Below, in pieces: positions 36,133 to 45,099 of a DNA stretch of 64,000 nt. The position numbers and the translations under genes are program-made. Each line of letters opens with the position of its first letter. Position 1 is the first letter of the stretch. Source of the stretch: Bacillota bacterium (GTDB lineage: Bacteria; Bacillota; Sulfobacillia; Sulfobacillales; Sulfobacillaceae); the NCBI GenBank assembly GCA_021820965.1, contig JAKACZ010000014.1:1-64000 (forward strand), written 5' to 3'. Below the pieces are notes generated by a model. That model was given only the letters and a program-made list of their open reading frames with translations, had not been told where the DNA came from and searched no databases.

Positions 36133-37461
36133 TCACTGCCCCGGCTGGATCGCCTCGGTCCCCACGCCCGGGGTCGCGCCCATCTCTAGCGGGCGATCCG
36201 GATGCACCATGAGCCACAATCCGGCCCCGACTAGCGCCGCGAGGCCGATAACCGTCAATGCACTGGCCCAATTGTTGGTCAGGGCGACCAGCAACGCCGT
36301 GATAATGGGACCCAGAGCCCCGGAGAGGTTGCCCCAGAAGTTGGTCCAGCCGGTGACGGACCCGGTCATGTTGCCGCCGAGATCGGTGCAGGTAGGCCAG
36401 ATCGAGACCTGCACGAGACCGACTGCACCCAGGGATCCCATTAGGAAGACGATCATCAACCACGGAACCTGGACCCGGCTTGCGATAATCAAGAAGACTG
36501 CCGCCAGGATAAACCCCATGACCGCGAAGGGCGTCCGCGACTTGGTTTTGGATCCGGTTCGCGCGAACACGCGATCTTGCCAGGCCCCCGTAACGAACAC
36601 CATGGTGAACAGGGCTACCCAGGGCAACGAGGCGGCAAACCCCATGGAGGTGAGGGAGAACCCGCGCGCCTTCACCAGATACGTGGGGAGCCACGTGGTG
36701 TAGAAGCTCTGAACAAAAATCAAGAAGAAGTATTGCAACCCGAAGGCCCAAAAGCGATAGTTCGCGATGAACAGCTTCCAGTCCCGCCACCGGGCCACAT
36801 CTGGTGTGCTGGTGGCGTCATACCCACTCTCGATGTAGTGCAGTTCGTCCGGTGACACGGCAGGGTGCTCTTGAGGTTTGTCTCGGTAGAACACCCACCA
36901 CAGCGTGCCCATCACGAGGCCGGCCGCCCCATAGATGTAAAAAGACCACTGCCAGCCCAAGCCTTCGACGATCGCTACCGTCAGGGGGGTGCCGATGATC
37001 GGCCCGAGATAGAGCCCGCCCAATAGAATTGAGTTGGCGCGGGCGCGCTCCCGGCTGGGAAACCACCGCTTGATCGAGTTGACCGACGCCGACCAGTCGG
37101 TCGCCTGGCCAATGCCCAACAGGCCCCGAATTCCGACAAAACTGGCCACACTGAATCCCACCGCGGTTAACGCGGTCCAGATGGACCACCAGATGTCGGC
37201 AAAACTGAGCATGCGCCGCGATCCGAGGCGTTCGGTCAGGATGCCGCCCGGAATCTGGAACAACGCGTAGGTCCACGCGAACGAACTCAAGATCAGGCCC
37301 ATCTGGACCACAGTAAAGTGAAAGTGCTTTGCGATGGTGGGGGCAGATACCGCGATATTGGTACGGTCGAGCGACATTACGAAGGTTAGCGGAAAGATAA
37401 TCAACGCCATCAGCAGCCACCGCACGCGACCCCGAGGGGCCGTATTCGTTTTCGGATGCAC
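36133..37461 (-). CDS. MFS transporter, anion:cation symporter (ACS) type
   Basis: A 442-residue, 12-helix major facilitator. The N-terminus (FPLTFVMSLDRTNIAVSAPT, then FALFQIPGGILTERLGSRRM near residue 69) is characteristic of the ACS family that takes up organic anions such as glucarate, hexuronates, phthalate or tartrate. It is the last gene of a minus-strand cluster with a nitrilase-superfamily hydrolase, an RraA-like protein and a GntR regulator, so it probably imports the substrate that these process. Confidence 0.85.
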   Translation of the reverse strand: MHPKTNTAPRGRVRWLLMALIIFPLTFVMSLDRTNIAVSAPTIAKHFHFTVVQMGLILSSFAWTYALFQIPGGILTERLGSRRMLSFADIWWSIWTALTAVGFSVASFVGIRGLLGIGQATDWSASVNSIKRWFPSRERARANSILLGGLYLGPIIGTPLTVAIVEGLGWQWSFYIYGAAGLVMGTLWWVFYRDKPQEHPAVSPDELHYIESGYDATSTPDVARWRDWKLFIANYRFWAFGLQYFFLIFVQSFYTTWLPTYLVKARGFSLTSMGFAASLPWVALFTMVFVTGAWQDRVFARTGSKTKSRTPFAVMGFILAAVFLIIASRVQVPWLMIVFLMGSLGAVGLVQVSIWPTCTDLGGNMTGSVTGWTNFWGNLSGALGPIITALLVALTNNWASALTVIGLAALVGAGLWLMVHPDRPLEMGATPGVGTEAIQPGQ

Positions 37462-37505
37462 GATTGGAACCCTCCCTTACTTATTATTAAGTGCCCGGCT
37501 TCGGG

Positions 37506-38324
37506 TCAGTCTTGTCGCAAGGCCGTGTACAGAGCGGGACGGCGGTGGCGATACGACGGGAGCTTGGCGCGCACCCCGGGGATCCGCTCCAAGTCAAGGT
37601 CGGCGAAGAGCAGTTGTTCCTCTTCTCCACCGTCCACTATGGCCACCCCCATGGGGTCGACCACTAGGCTCCTCCCGCAGTAGTAATCGCTCACTTGGTC
37701 GCACGCGACGACAAAGGTGGTGTTCTCCAGGGCCCGGGCGGTAACGAGTGTTTGCCAATGATGCTCCTTCAGAGGACCCCGAACCCACCCGGAAGGCACG
37801 AGCAAGATGTCCGCCCCCCGTGCCACTTGCTCTCGGGCCACTTCGGGAAACCGCAATTCGTAGCACACAAAGAGCCCCACCCGCCCAAATGGCGTCGCCA
37901 GGGGCGTGAATAATTCATCTCCCGGCGCGATCTTAGCAGACTCCTGCGTGCCAAATGCATCGTAAAGGTGGGTTTTCCGATAGAAGGCCGCCCGCTTTCC
38001 CTGGGCGTCCACGATCACAGTCGTGTTATACGACCGCCCGGTGATATCGTTGGACCGCTCCCGCATGCCAAAGACGCACCACATCCCATAGTCCCGTGCC
38101 AACGCCGCCATTGCCATAGCAAACTGCCCGTCCAGGTCCTCCGCGCTGTCGGCTTGCACCTCGAGCGGTGTGTCTGGCGGAAAATGATTCATGAAGACCT
38201 CTGGGAACACCACTAACTGCGCACCGCCGTCGGCAGCGCGCTCCATGTATGCCCCCGCAGTGTCCAAATTACGGGCTTTATCTGCCGTGGACCCCACCTG
38301 AGCCAAGGCCACCCGAACCGCCAC
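37506..38324 (-). CDS. Carbon-nitrogen hydrolase (nitrilase superfamily)
   Basis: About 272 residues from the GTG at 38324 preceded by AAAGGAGGCGG; the longer frame lacks a site. The catalytic triad is visible: Glu in VVFPEVFMN, Lys in FYRKTHLYDAFG and Cys in GLFVCYELRFPEVAREQ. The RKTHLYD form of the lysine motif is shared with omega-amidase/deaminated-glutathione amidase and N-carbamoyl amidases rather than true nitrilases. It lies between RraA and MFS genes, so it likely hydrolyses an amide of the imported compound. Confidence 0.88.
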   Translation of the reverse strand: MAVRVALAQVGSTADKARNLDTAGAYMERAADGGAQLVVFPEVFMNHFPPDTPLEVQADSAEDLDGQFAMAMAALARDYGMWCVFGMRERSNDITGRSYNTTVIVDAQGKRAAFYRKTHLYDAFGTQESAKIAPGDELFTPLATPFGRVGLFVCYELRFPEVAREQVARGADILLVPSGWVRGPLKEHHWQTLVTARALENTTFVVACDQVSDYYCGRSLVVDPMGVAIVDGGEEEQLLFADLDLERIPGVRAKLPSYRHRRPALYTALRQD

Positions 38325-38352
38325 GATAACCGCCTCCTTTTGTCTGCCTCCG

Positions 38353-39030
38353 TTACTGCTGCAGGCCGTCCCCCTGCTCAAGGTAGAGTGCATGCTGGGC
38401 GGCCCCGCTGAGGTCTTTGAGCGCCTCTCCTGAGAGGAGTCGCTCCCGTGTCCGGGGCTCCGCTGCTTCCTTCTCAGCCGCAATTTGGTACAGGTCTTGC
38501 ACCTGATCGTTTGGCACTACCATTACGCCGTTCTCATCGCCCAGGATTAGATCGCCCGGGAGCACGACGGTGCCCGCGACACTAATCGGCACATTCACCT
38601 CTCCTTCCAGGCCGAGATTGCGGGTGGTCAACGGACTCACCCCCCGGGAGAAAATGGGGAGGCCCAATTCCAGCAATTCCGTCACGTCCGTGATTGCCCC
38701 GTCAATCACCGCGCCGGCGGCGTGCTTGACGTGCGTCGCAAATCCAACCATGCCTCCCAAACACGCCCGGTCCTGATCCCCGCTGGTGCTGACGACGAGC
38801 ACGTCGTCCGGGGCGAGGAGATCTACCGCAATATGCACGGCGGCCGAATCGATATGCGGAATCCGAACCGTGACTGCTCGTCCCACTAGTTTGGTGGGCT
38901 GTCGCAGCGATTGGAGCCCCAATAAGAATCCGCGATCCGTCAGATGCCCAATAGTAGAAGGGCTGACAGAGCGGTATGCCTCCAGCAACTCCGACGACCA
39001 TCGGTTCACTTTGCGATACACCTTAATCAA
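38353..39030 (-). CDS. RraA-like protein (possible oxaloacetate decarboxylase/HMG aldolase)
   Basis: A 225-residue protein of the RraA/HMG-aldolase superfamily. Landmarks: VSPSTIGHLTDRGFLLGLQS, GRAVTVRI, LVVSTSGDQDRACLGGMVGF, AGAVIDGAITDVTELLELGL (substrate/metal loop with GAITD), PIFSRGVSPLT and GDLILGDENGVMVVP. In catabolic clusters such enzymes decarboxylate oxaloacetate or cleave 4-hydroxy-4-methyl-2-oxoglutarate in protocatechuate-type pathways; in E. coli a relative inhibits RNase E. Context favours the metabolic role. The usual GTDGMRR catalytic variant is not seen. Confidence 0.82.
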   Translation of the reverse strand: MIKVYRKVNRWSSELLEAYRSVSPSTIGHLTDRGFLLGLQSLRQPTKLVGRAVTVRIPHIDSAAVHIAVDLLAPDDVLVVSTSGDQDRACLGGMVGFATHVKHAAGAVIDGAITDVTELLELGLPIFSRGVSPLTTRNLGLEGEVNVPISVAGTVVLPGDLILGDENGVMVVPNDQVQDLYQIAAEKEAAEPRTRERLLSGEALKDLSGAAQHALYLEQGDGLQQ

Positions 39031-39062
39031 ACCGTATGCCTCCCTCTAGTAGGTTCTTTAGG

Positions 39063-39710
39063 TTAGGTGGGGGGGTTGTCATGAGCGTACCCCGTGAAGC
39101 GCTGCAATCCGTTGCGGACCTGGGCCCGCATCAACCGGGCGGCCCCTTCCACGTCGTGACGCGCTATTGCCTCACACAGCGCCACATGTTCCTGAACGAT
39201 CTCGTCAGGATCGCCGAAGTCCACTTCGCCGATGACGATCAACTGCATACGTTCTAGCAACTGGCGGACTAACTTGGCCAGGTACGCGTTGCGGGCCGCA
39301 TACGCAATCTCGGTGTGCAGTTGCAGATTCGCGTCGTGAAACCGTAGAACGCTGGCCTCATCCCCCTTCACGTAGCCGACCGTCGCGATCCCGAACATGG
39401 CGGCGACCTCGTCGGCAGTGGCGTAGCGAGCGGCTCGCCCCGCAGTTTCGGCTTCAAGCAGTTCGCGAACGGCGAAGAGATCACGTGCCTCCCTTAACCC
39501 CGGAGCATGCACACGATAACCGCGGCCTGGCATCACCTCGATGAGTTCTGCATGTACTAGCCGCTGGAGCGCTTCGCGCACCGGGGTCTTGCTGACGCCG
39601 TGTTCGCGGGCGAGTTGGCCCTCCAGTACCACCGCGCCTGGTCGTAGACGGCCCGCGAGGATGGCGCATCGGAGTTGCTCGTAAACGACGAGAGGCATCT
39701 GATCAGGCAC
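39063..39710 (-). CDS. GntR-family (FadR/FCD subgroup) regulator
   Basis: About 215 residues from the GTG at 39710, where GGGGGC lies a few bases upstream; a longer reading to 39794 is less likely. N-terminal winged helix: LVVYEQLRCAILAGRLRPGA then LAREHGVSKTPVREALQRLV; C-terminal FCD ligand domain with RELLEAETAGRAARY, FHDANLQLHTEIAYAARN (metal-binding residues) and EHVALCEAIARHDVEGAARL. Upstream AT-rich dyad-like sequence near 39735-39752 (GATATATTTCCGATATAC) could be its operator. Probably represses the cluster on the minus strand. Confidence 0.85.
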   Translation of the reverse strand: MPDQMPLVVYEQLRCAILAGRLRPGAVVLEGQLAREHGVSKTPVREALQRLVHAELIEVMPGRGYRVHAPGLREARDLFAVRELLEAETAGRAARYATADEVAAMFGIATVGYVKGDEASVLRFHDANLQLHTEIAYAARNAYLAKLVRQLLERMQLIVIGEVDFGDPDEIVQEHVALCEAIARHDVEGAARLMRAQVRNGLQRFTGYAHDNPPT

Positions 39711-39799
39711 GCCCAAGCCCCCAATACATACCAGATATATTTCCGATATACTTGTGGTTCTCGTCTGACCTCTAAAACTCCTGCCGGATTTCACTCTTT

Positions 39800-40230
39800 T
39801 CTGGCTAAATTTTCGTTAAGGTGTCGGATTGAGCTCGGAACTGTCGAATCCACCAGGCTAACAGCGCCTTCCGCGTGCTTTGACGATTTAGGGAGAGCCC
39901 TACGTCAAAAGGCGTCTACCGCCGAGATCTGCCAATGGGCCCAATGCTCGTGGACTGACACGCCATCATCACGTCGCACCTGGGAGCGAGTTGGCATAGT
40001 CGCTTGGGGCCTTGGCCGCTTCCGGTCCCTACGAAGCAGGTCATCAGCAATGGAACGTCGGGGTCGTCTCGATTCGACACGATCATCCACAGTTTTCCAG
40101 TATAATAGGGTATCCAATCTTGCGATTGGAATGGGAAACATTTTGCTTCATGGGTAAAATGATGCAACTTTTTTGGCGTAGATGACGTTGCATTGGTATC
40201 GAGAAGTTCAAGGAAGGGCGGCGATACAAC
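39800..40230. other. Intergenic region with promoter-like sequence
   Basis: No gene recognised. A TATAAT at 40101-40106 (plus strand) lies about 125 bases upstream of the L,D-transpeptidase ATG and could be its -10 box; no good -35 is visible. Confidence 0.4.
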
Positions 40231-41895
40231 ATGGTGGTAAGACACGGAGCTCACGCTCGTCGCATAGAGCCCGGCGGTTCAACGTTTTCGCTGGTGAGGA
40301 TGGTGGCGGTGGGTGGATTGGCCGTAGCTGCACTAGCCACCTGGTTGGCTTCCCCCGGGGCTCATTTAGCGGCTGGTCGGCGGGGTCTTGCACGAGTATC
40401 GCTCACTGGTCTTCAAACTCACATTCGGTCAGCTAGCTATATTCGTGGAGGGCGTTCGGTTCGTTTGGTAGCACGGGGTGGCGAGCTGGTACCGAGCTCA
40501 CACCTCACCCCGGGCACGTCTGGCGTCATCTCTGTTGCGGTAGCGGGTCCTTCATGGCTCAGTTGGCTGCCCTGGGAGTCCCAAAGCCTCAAATTCGCGG
40601 GTTCGACGCCCGCCTTGCCGGTGGTGTCCAAGCGCACCATTCTAAGGCCGCTCGGCAGTGGGTTGAAGGTGGCGTTCAATGAACCGGTATCATCGGTGCA
40701 ATATCACACCCAGGGCGGCCGTATACATCGGATGAATCTTGCCGCGCCCAAGGCATCCGTTGTTCTGCCGCTACCGGCGGCCAAGCCGGGGCAGCAGGGT
40801 GTCTTGATGGTGGCGGCTAAAGCCCGTAATTGGGAGTCGTACGCCCCGGCATCCCCAGTGCAATGGGCCAGCATACCTTATGTTACCGTCAGCCAGACAA
40901 AGACGCGAGTCACGCCGACGGGTCGACTTGTCGTGCAATTTTCGCAGCCTATTAAGAATCCCAATCTAGCCAACTGGAAATTGGCGCCGTCCACACCCGG
41001 CCAGTGGAAGCAGATCTCCTCAAAGGAATGGGTCTTTACGCCAGCCGGTCCCTCCGGCTACGGACCGGGCGCGTTAGTTCAGCTGACGATCCCTGGCGGC
41101 TCGGCCGGACCTCAGGCGACGAGCGGGTCGGTGCTTCAACGTGCCGCGGTTATGCAGTGGACCACGCCGCCTGGTTCGGTCACGCGGCTACAGGAGTTGT
41201 TGGCCGAAGAAGGTTATCTCCCGGTCACCTGGAAGCCAACTGCTCAATCTTCGGCAACACCGACGCTAAGTGGGGAGGATAAAACCATCTACAACGCGCC
41301 TAGCGGCCAGTTTACCTGGGCCTATCCGCATCTTCCCGCTCAACTTCAGAGCCTTTGGTCGCCGGGTCAAATGAACGTGGTAACCAAGGGGGCTATTATG
41401 CAGTTTGAGGCGACCAACGGCCTTCCCGTGGACGGCATCGCCGGCCCCGCAGTATGGAAGGCGCTGATTCAGGACCGTCTTAAAGGCATCACGAGCCCGG
41501 CTCCCTATACCTACATCTTCGTCACCGAGACACTGCCGGAAACATTGGAATTGTGGTCTGGCGACAAGTTGGTACTGACTACCAAAACAAACACCGGAAT
41601 TCCGGCCACACCGACATATCTGGGAACCTCGCCAATTTACGAACGGCTCAAATTCCAGATTATGCGTGGTAAGAACCCGAACGGCGTGCGCTATGCCGAC
41701 CCGGTCTACTGGATTAATTACTTCAAGGGCGGGGATGCCGTCCATGGATTCGTGCGAAGTGCTTATGGGTTCCCACAAAGTCTCGGATGTGTGGAGGTCC
41801 CGCCTAGTGTCGCACAGACCATTTACGACACTGTCAACTATGGTACGCTGGTAACCGTCAATCCGGTGGGGGTGCCGCCGGCACCAGCTCACTAG
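40231..41895 (+). CDS. L,D-transpeptidase with peptidoglycan-binding domain
   Basis: A 554-residue exported protein. N-terminal signal/anchor at about 22-45 (MVAVGGLAVAALATWL); then Ig-like region (residues 90-290), a peptidoglycan-binding motif (VVTKGAIMQFEATNGLPVDG then IAGPAVWKAL near 390-415), and a YkuD catalytic domain from about 430. The catalytic region is GDAVHGFVRSAYGFPQSLGCVEVP; the usual pattern is HG...SHGCI, here SLGCV, with Leu in place of the second His. The enzyme class forms 3-3 cross-links in peptidoglycan. A GNAT gene follows 28 bases downstream. Confidence 0.85.
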   Translation: MVVRHGAHARRIEPGGSTFSLVRMVAVGGLAVAALATWLASPGAHLAAGRRGLARVSLTGLQTHIRSASYIRGGRSVRLVARGGELVPSSHLTPGTSGVISVAVAGPSWLSWLPWESQSLKFAGSTPALPVVSKRTILRPLGSGLKVAFNEPVSSVQYHTQGGRIHRMNLAAPKASVVLPLPAAKPGQQGVLMVAAKARNWESYAPASPVQWASIPYVTVSQTKTRVTPTGRLVVQFSQPIKNPNLANWKLAPSTPGQWKQISSKEWVFTPAGPSGYGPGALVQLTIPGGSAGPQATSGSVLQRAAVMQWTTPPGSVTRLQELLAEEGYLPVTWKPTAQSSATPTLSGEDKTIYNAPSGQFTWAYPHLPAQLQSLWSPGQMNVVTKGAIMQFEATNGLPVDGIAGPAVWKALIQDRLKGITSPAPYTYIFVTETLPETLELWSGDKLVLTTKTNTGIPATPTYLGTSPIYERLKFQIMRGKNPNGVRYADPVYWINYFKGGDAVHGFVRSAYGFPQSLGCVEVPPSVAQTIYDTVNYGTLVTVNPVGVPPAPAH

Positions 41896-41923
41896 CGGCA
41901 TACCGGAGGGAGACAGGAGACAG

Positions 41924-42535
41924 GTGGTAGACTGGTTCGCGGTCCGGGGACCGCGGCTTGTGCTCAGGCCGTTTACCGAGCATGACGCGGATGAGCTTTT
42001 AGAACTGCAGCGCTACAATCGCGTGGCGTTCGAGCCGGTGATGCCGGTACGGACCGACCAGCATTTTACCCTTGCGGCCCAACAACGACAGATTGCTAGT
42101 GATCGGGAACAATGGCAGCACGATCGCGGCTATGCGTTTGCGGTCGTGTTCGCTGACCGCCTGATGGGACGCGTGACTTTGACGAACGTCGTGCGTGGCG
42201 CCTGGCAGAACGCGACCTTAGGGTATTGGATTGACGGGCGCTTTCAGGGGCGCGGCTTGGCCACTGAAGCGGTCTTAGCGGTGTTGGTGGCGGCGTTTCA
42301 ACCGCTTGAGCTCCACCGTGTGCAGGCCGCCATTATGCCGCGCAACACGCCGTCGCTGGCGGTGATACAGAAAGTGGGGCTTCGCTACGAGGGGTACGCC
42401 CCCCGCTACCTGAATATTAACGGCGTTTGGGAAGACCATCGGATTTTCAGTTTGACTCGGGAGGATTACCAACCCCACCGGACCGTTGCCATCGTTAGCG
42501 GTCAGAACGCGGATGAGCGTCCAACCAGCTCTTGA
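41924..42535 (+). CDS. GNAT acetyltransferase (RimJ/RimL type)
   Basis: A 203-residue cytosolic acetyltransferase starting at GTG 41924 (site GGGAGACAGGAG). It has RGPRLVLRPFTEHDADELLE at the N-terminus, LGYWIDGRFQGRGLATEAVL with the acetyl-CoA loop (QGRGLAT), then LHRVQAAIMPRNTPSLAVIQ and KVGLRYEGYAPRYLNINGVW, features of RimJ/RimL enzymes that acetylate N-terminal residues or aminoacyl groups. Its 3' end overlaps the convergent argH by 41 bases. Confidence 0.88.
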   Translation: MVDWFAVRGPRLVLRPFTEHDADELLELQRYNRVAFEPVMPVRTDQHFTLAAQQRQIASDREQWQHDRGYAFAVVFADRLMGRVTLTNVVRGAWQNATLGYWIDGRFQGRGLATEAVLAVLVAAFQPLELHRVQAAIMPRNTPSLAVIQKVGLRYEGYAPRYLNINGVWEDHRIFSLTREDYQPHRTVAIVSGQNADERPTSS

Positions 42536-43895
42536 GCTGGCGGATCTGACGGATAACGCTGGATCGCGCGGTGGAAAACGACTGGGCACGCGCGTCAGCC
42601 AGCTTTTCGGGAGACAGTTGTTCCAGCCAAGTGTACGGAATATCTGGAGCTAATATTTCCCATTGGTCGGGGGGGACATCATGAAAATGGGTATAGCCGC
42701 GGTCGATAAGATCCCGCACTAAGCCGCCGACGCGGTGATGTGCCTGCCGAAAGGGAACACCCTGGCCAGCAAGCCTGTCGGCCAAATCGGTGGCGTTGGT
42801 ATATTGTGCGGCCGCTGCCGCTTTAAGGCGATCCGTGTCGAAGGCGAGGCCGGACAACAATCCCGGCAATATCCCCAATACCGCCTGCACGGTGTCGACG
42901 GTGTCAAAAAGAGCCTCCTTGTCCTCTTGCATGTCGCTGTTGTACGTTAGCGGTAGGCCTTTCATCACCGTCAGCAGGGTCACCAGGCTCCCAAACACCC
43001 GACCGCTCTTGCCGCGCAAAAGCTCAGCCACGTCCGGGTTTTTCTTCTGCGGCATGATGCTGGATCCGGTACTATAACCGTCGCCCAGCACAACGAAGCC
43101 AAAGGACGGGTTCGACCACAGCACCAACTCTTCAGCCAGCCGGCTGACGTGCACCATAAAGATACTGGCCCAGCTGAGAAATTCCAGCAGGTAGTCGCGA
43201 TCGGAGACGGCATCCAAAGAGTTTTGATAGAGTCGCGCGAATCCCAACAACACCCGGGTTTCGTCCGGATCGGTAGGATATGGCGTGCCGGCTAAGGCTC
43301 CGGCGCCCAACGGTGAGCAGTCGGCCCGGTGATGCCAATCGTCCAACCGGTCCCAGTCGCGCAAAAACATGGATGCGTAGGCTAGCCAATGATGGGCCAT
43401 GCGGACGGGCTGCGCGGGCTGAAGGTGAGTGAATCCAGGCATCATCACGTCTAACGTGCGGTCGGCCAAGCCAGCCAAGGCATCGAGCACCTGACGCAAG
43501 TCCTGCTGCATCTTCTGGGATTCCCGCAGCATGTAAAGATGCAGGTCTACGGCTACCTGGTCGTTTCGGCTCCGCGCAGTGTGAAGACGGCCGGCGTCGG
43601 GTCCCACCAGTTCGTGCAGGCGCCCTTCCACGTTCATGTGCACGTCTTCCCATTCCGGCCGAGGCTTCAGCGTGCCGTCTTCCCACTCGCGGCGGATCTC
43701 AAGGAGGCCGTGACGAAGTTTTTCAGCGACCTCGGGCGCCACGACCCCGCGATGCGCCAACATGGCCAAATGAGCCAACGAGCCCTCGACGTCTACCCCT
43801 AAAAGGCGCCAGTCAAAGCTGAGCGAAGATAGAAACGATGAAACTTGGGGCGAGAGCGGAGCCTGGAACCGCTCGCCCCGGGCCATGTTACTCAA
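42495..43895 (-). CDS. argH: Argininosuccinate lyase
   Basis: A 466-residue enzyme of the fumarase/aspartase superfamily that splits argininosuccinate into arginine and fumarate. Signature GSSIMPQKKNPDVAEL near residue 278; HTARSRNDQVAVDLHLY near 105, MPGFTHLQPAQPVRMAHHWL near 155 and LSPEKLADARAQSF near the end. The length is normal. It overlaps the stop of argG by four bases and ends the argF-argG-argH operon. Confidence 0.96.
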   Translation of the reverse strand: MSNMARGERFQAPLSPQVSSFLSSLSFDWRLLGVDVEGSLAHLAMLAHRGVVAPEVAEKLRHGLLEIRREWEDGTLKPRPEWEDVHMNVEGRLHELVGPDAGRLHTARSRNDQVAVDLHLYMLRESQKMQQDLRQVLDALAGLADRTLDVMMPGFTHLQPAQPVRMAHHWLAYASMFLRDWDRLDDWHHRADCSPLGAGALAGTPYPTDPDETRVLLGFARLYQNSLDAVSDRDYLLEFLSWASIFMVHVSRLAEELVLWSNPSFGFVVLGDGYSTGSSIMPQKKNPDVAELLRGKSGRVFGSLVTLLTVMKGLPLTYNSDMQEDKEALFDTVDTVQAVLGILPGLLSGLAFDTDRLKAAAAAQYTNATDLADRLAGQGVPFRQAHHRVGGLVRDLIDRGYTHFHDVPPDQWEILAPDIPYTWLEQLSPEKLADARAQSFSTARSSVIRQIRQLKSWLDAHPRSDR

Positions 43896-45094
43896 GACTG
43901 AATCCGATCCCGGCTGACGGCTCCGTTTACCTGGCTAGAGAGCCCCCATAGGCGAATGAAGCCGGCCGCGTCTTGATGGCTGAACTGGCTCTGGTCAAAT
44001 GTTGCCAATTCCTGCGAGTACAGCGAGTAGGGTGCGGCATCGACAGCTTCGGCCGTCACCCGGCCCTTGAAAAGTTTTACGGTGACTGTGCCGGACACCC
44101 GCTGATTGGCCGAGAGTACCGCGGCCATTAGCGCTTCCCTAAGCGGCGAGAACCACAGACCGTCGTAGGCAAGCCGTGCCAGCCGAACTCCAGTGTCCTG
44201 CACGTAGGCAAGAAGCTCACGGTCCCAAGTCAGCGTTCCCAAGGCATGGTGGGCGGCATACAAGATGGTGCCGCCGGGCGTCTCGTATACTCCGCGCGAC
44301 TTGATTCCCACCAAGCGGTTTTCGACCATGGTGACGCGCCCGACCCCGTGGCGTGCACCCGCCTGGTTTAGCGATTCCAATAGCTTTACCGAATCCAATG
44401 GCTGTTGGTTTAAGCTTACCGGCACTCCTGCTTTGAACTCGATCTGAAGCGTCTCCGGCACATCCGGCGCATCTTCCGGGGCAACGGTCCAGGTGTACAC
44501 GTCAGCGGGTACGGGCCTGGCCGGATCCTCAATAACGCCGCCTTCGTGGCTGATATGCCAAAGGTTTTCGTCGCGCGAGTAGGGCGATGATGGCGTTGAA
44601 TCAACCGGAATGCCGTGCCGGGCGGCATATTCCATCTCATCGCTGCGGCCTTTGAGGTCCCACAGGCGCCATGGGGCGATGATTTTTAGAGTAGGATTGA
44701 GCGCCATCACGCCTACTTCGAAGCGAACCTGATCGTTTCCTTTTCCGGTGGCGCCATGCGCTACCGCGTCGGCTCCGTACAGGGCGGCGCCTTCCACTAG
44801 TTTTTTGGCGATGAGCGGCCGGGCGATGGCAGTGCCCAAAAGATACTGCCCTTCGTAGAGCGCCTCGGCTTGCACCATGGGAAACGCATACTGCTCAAGA
44901 AATTCCTGCCGGCAGTCGGAGATCCAGACATCGCTAGCGCCGGAAGCCAAGGCTTTTTGCCGAAGCCTGGGGTAATCTTCATGTTGACCCAGGTTGGCGG
45001 TGACGGCGATGACCTCTGCATCGTAGTGTTCCTTTAGCCAGGGAATAATGACTGAGGTATCTAGACCTCCGGAGTATGCCAGTGCGATGCGCAT
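43892..45094 (-). CDS. argG: Argininosuccinate synthase
   Basis: About 400 residues from ATG 45094, preceded by GGGAGG. It joins citrulline and aspartate with ATP. N-terminal ATP pyrophosphatase motif AYSGGLDTSV at residues 6-15; YLLGTAIARPLIAKKLVE, GATGKGNDQVRFE near 115 and TPSSPYSRDENLWHISHEGG near 175 are further landmarks. Upstream argF ends six bases before this start, so the genes are tightly linked. Confidence 0.96.
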   Translation of the reverse strand: MRIALAYSGGLDTSVIIPWLKEHYDAEVIAVTANLGQHEDYPRLRQKALASGASDVWISDCRQEFLEQYAFPMVQAEALYEGQYLLGTAIARPLIAKKLVEGAALYGADAVAHGATGKGNDQVRFEVGVMALNPTLKIIAPWRLWDLKGRSDEMEYAARHGIPVDSTPSSPYSRDENLWHISHEGGVIEDPARPVPADVYTWTVAPEDAPDVPETLQIEFKAGVPVSLNQQPLDSVKLLESLNQAGARHGVGRVTMVENRLVGIKSRGVYETPGGTILYAAHHALGTLTWDRELLAYVQDTGVRLARLAYDGLWFSPLREALMAAVLSANQRVSGTVTVKLFKGRVTAEAVDAAPYSLYSQELATFDQSQFSHQDAAGFIRLWGLSSQVNGAVSRDRIQS

Positions 45095-45099
45095 GATGG

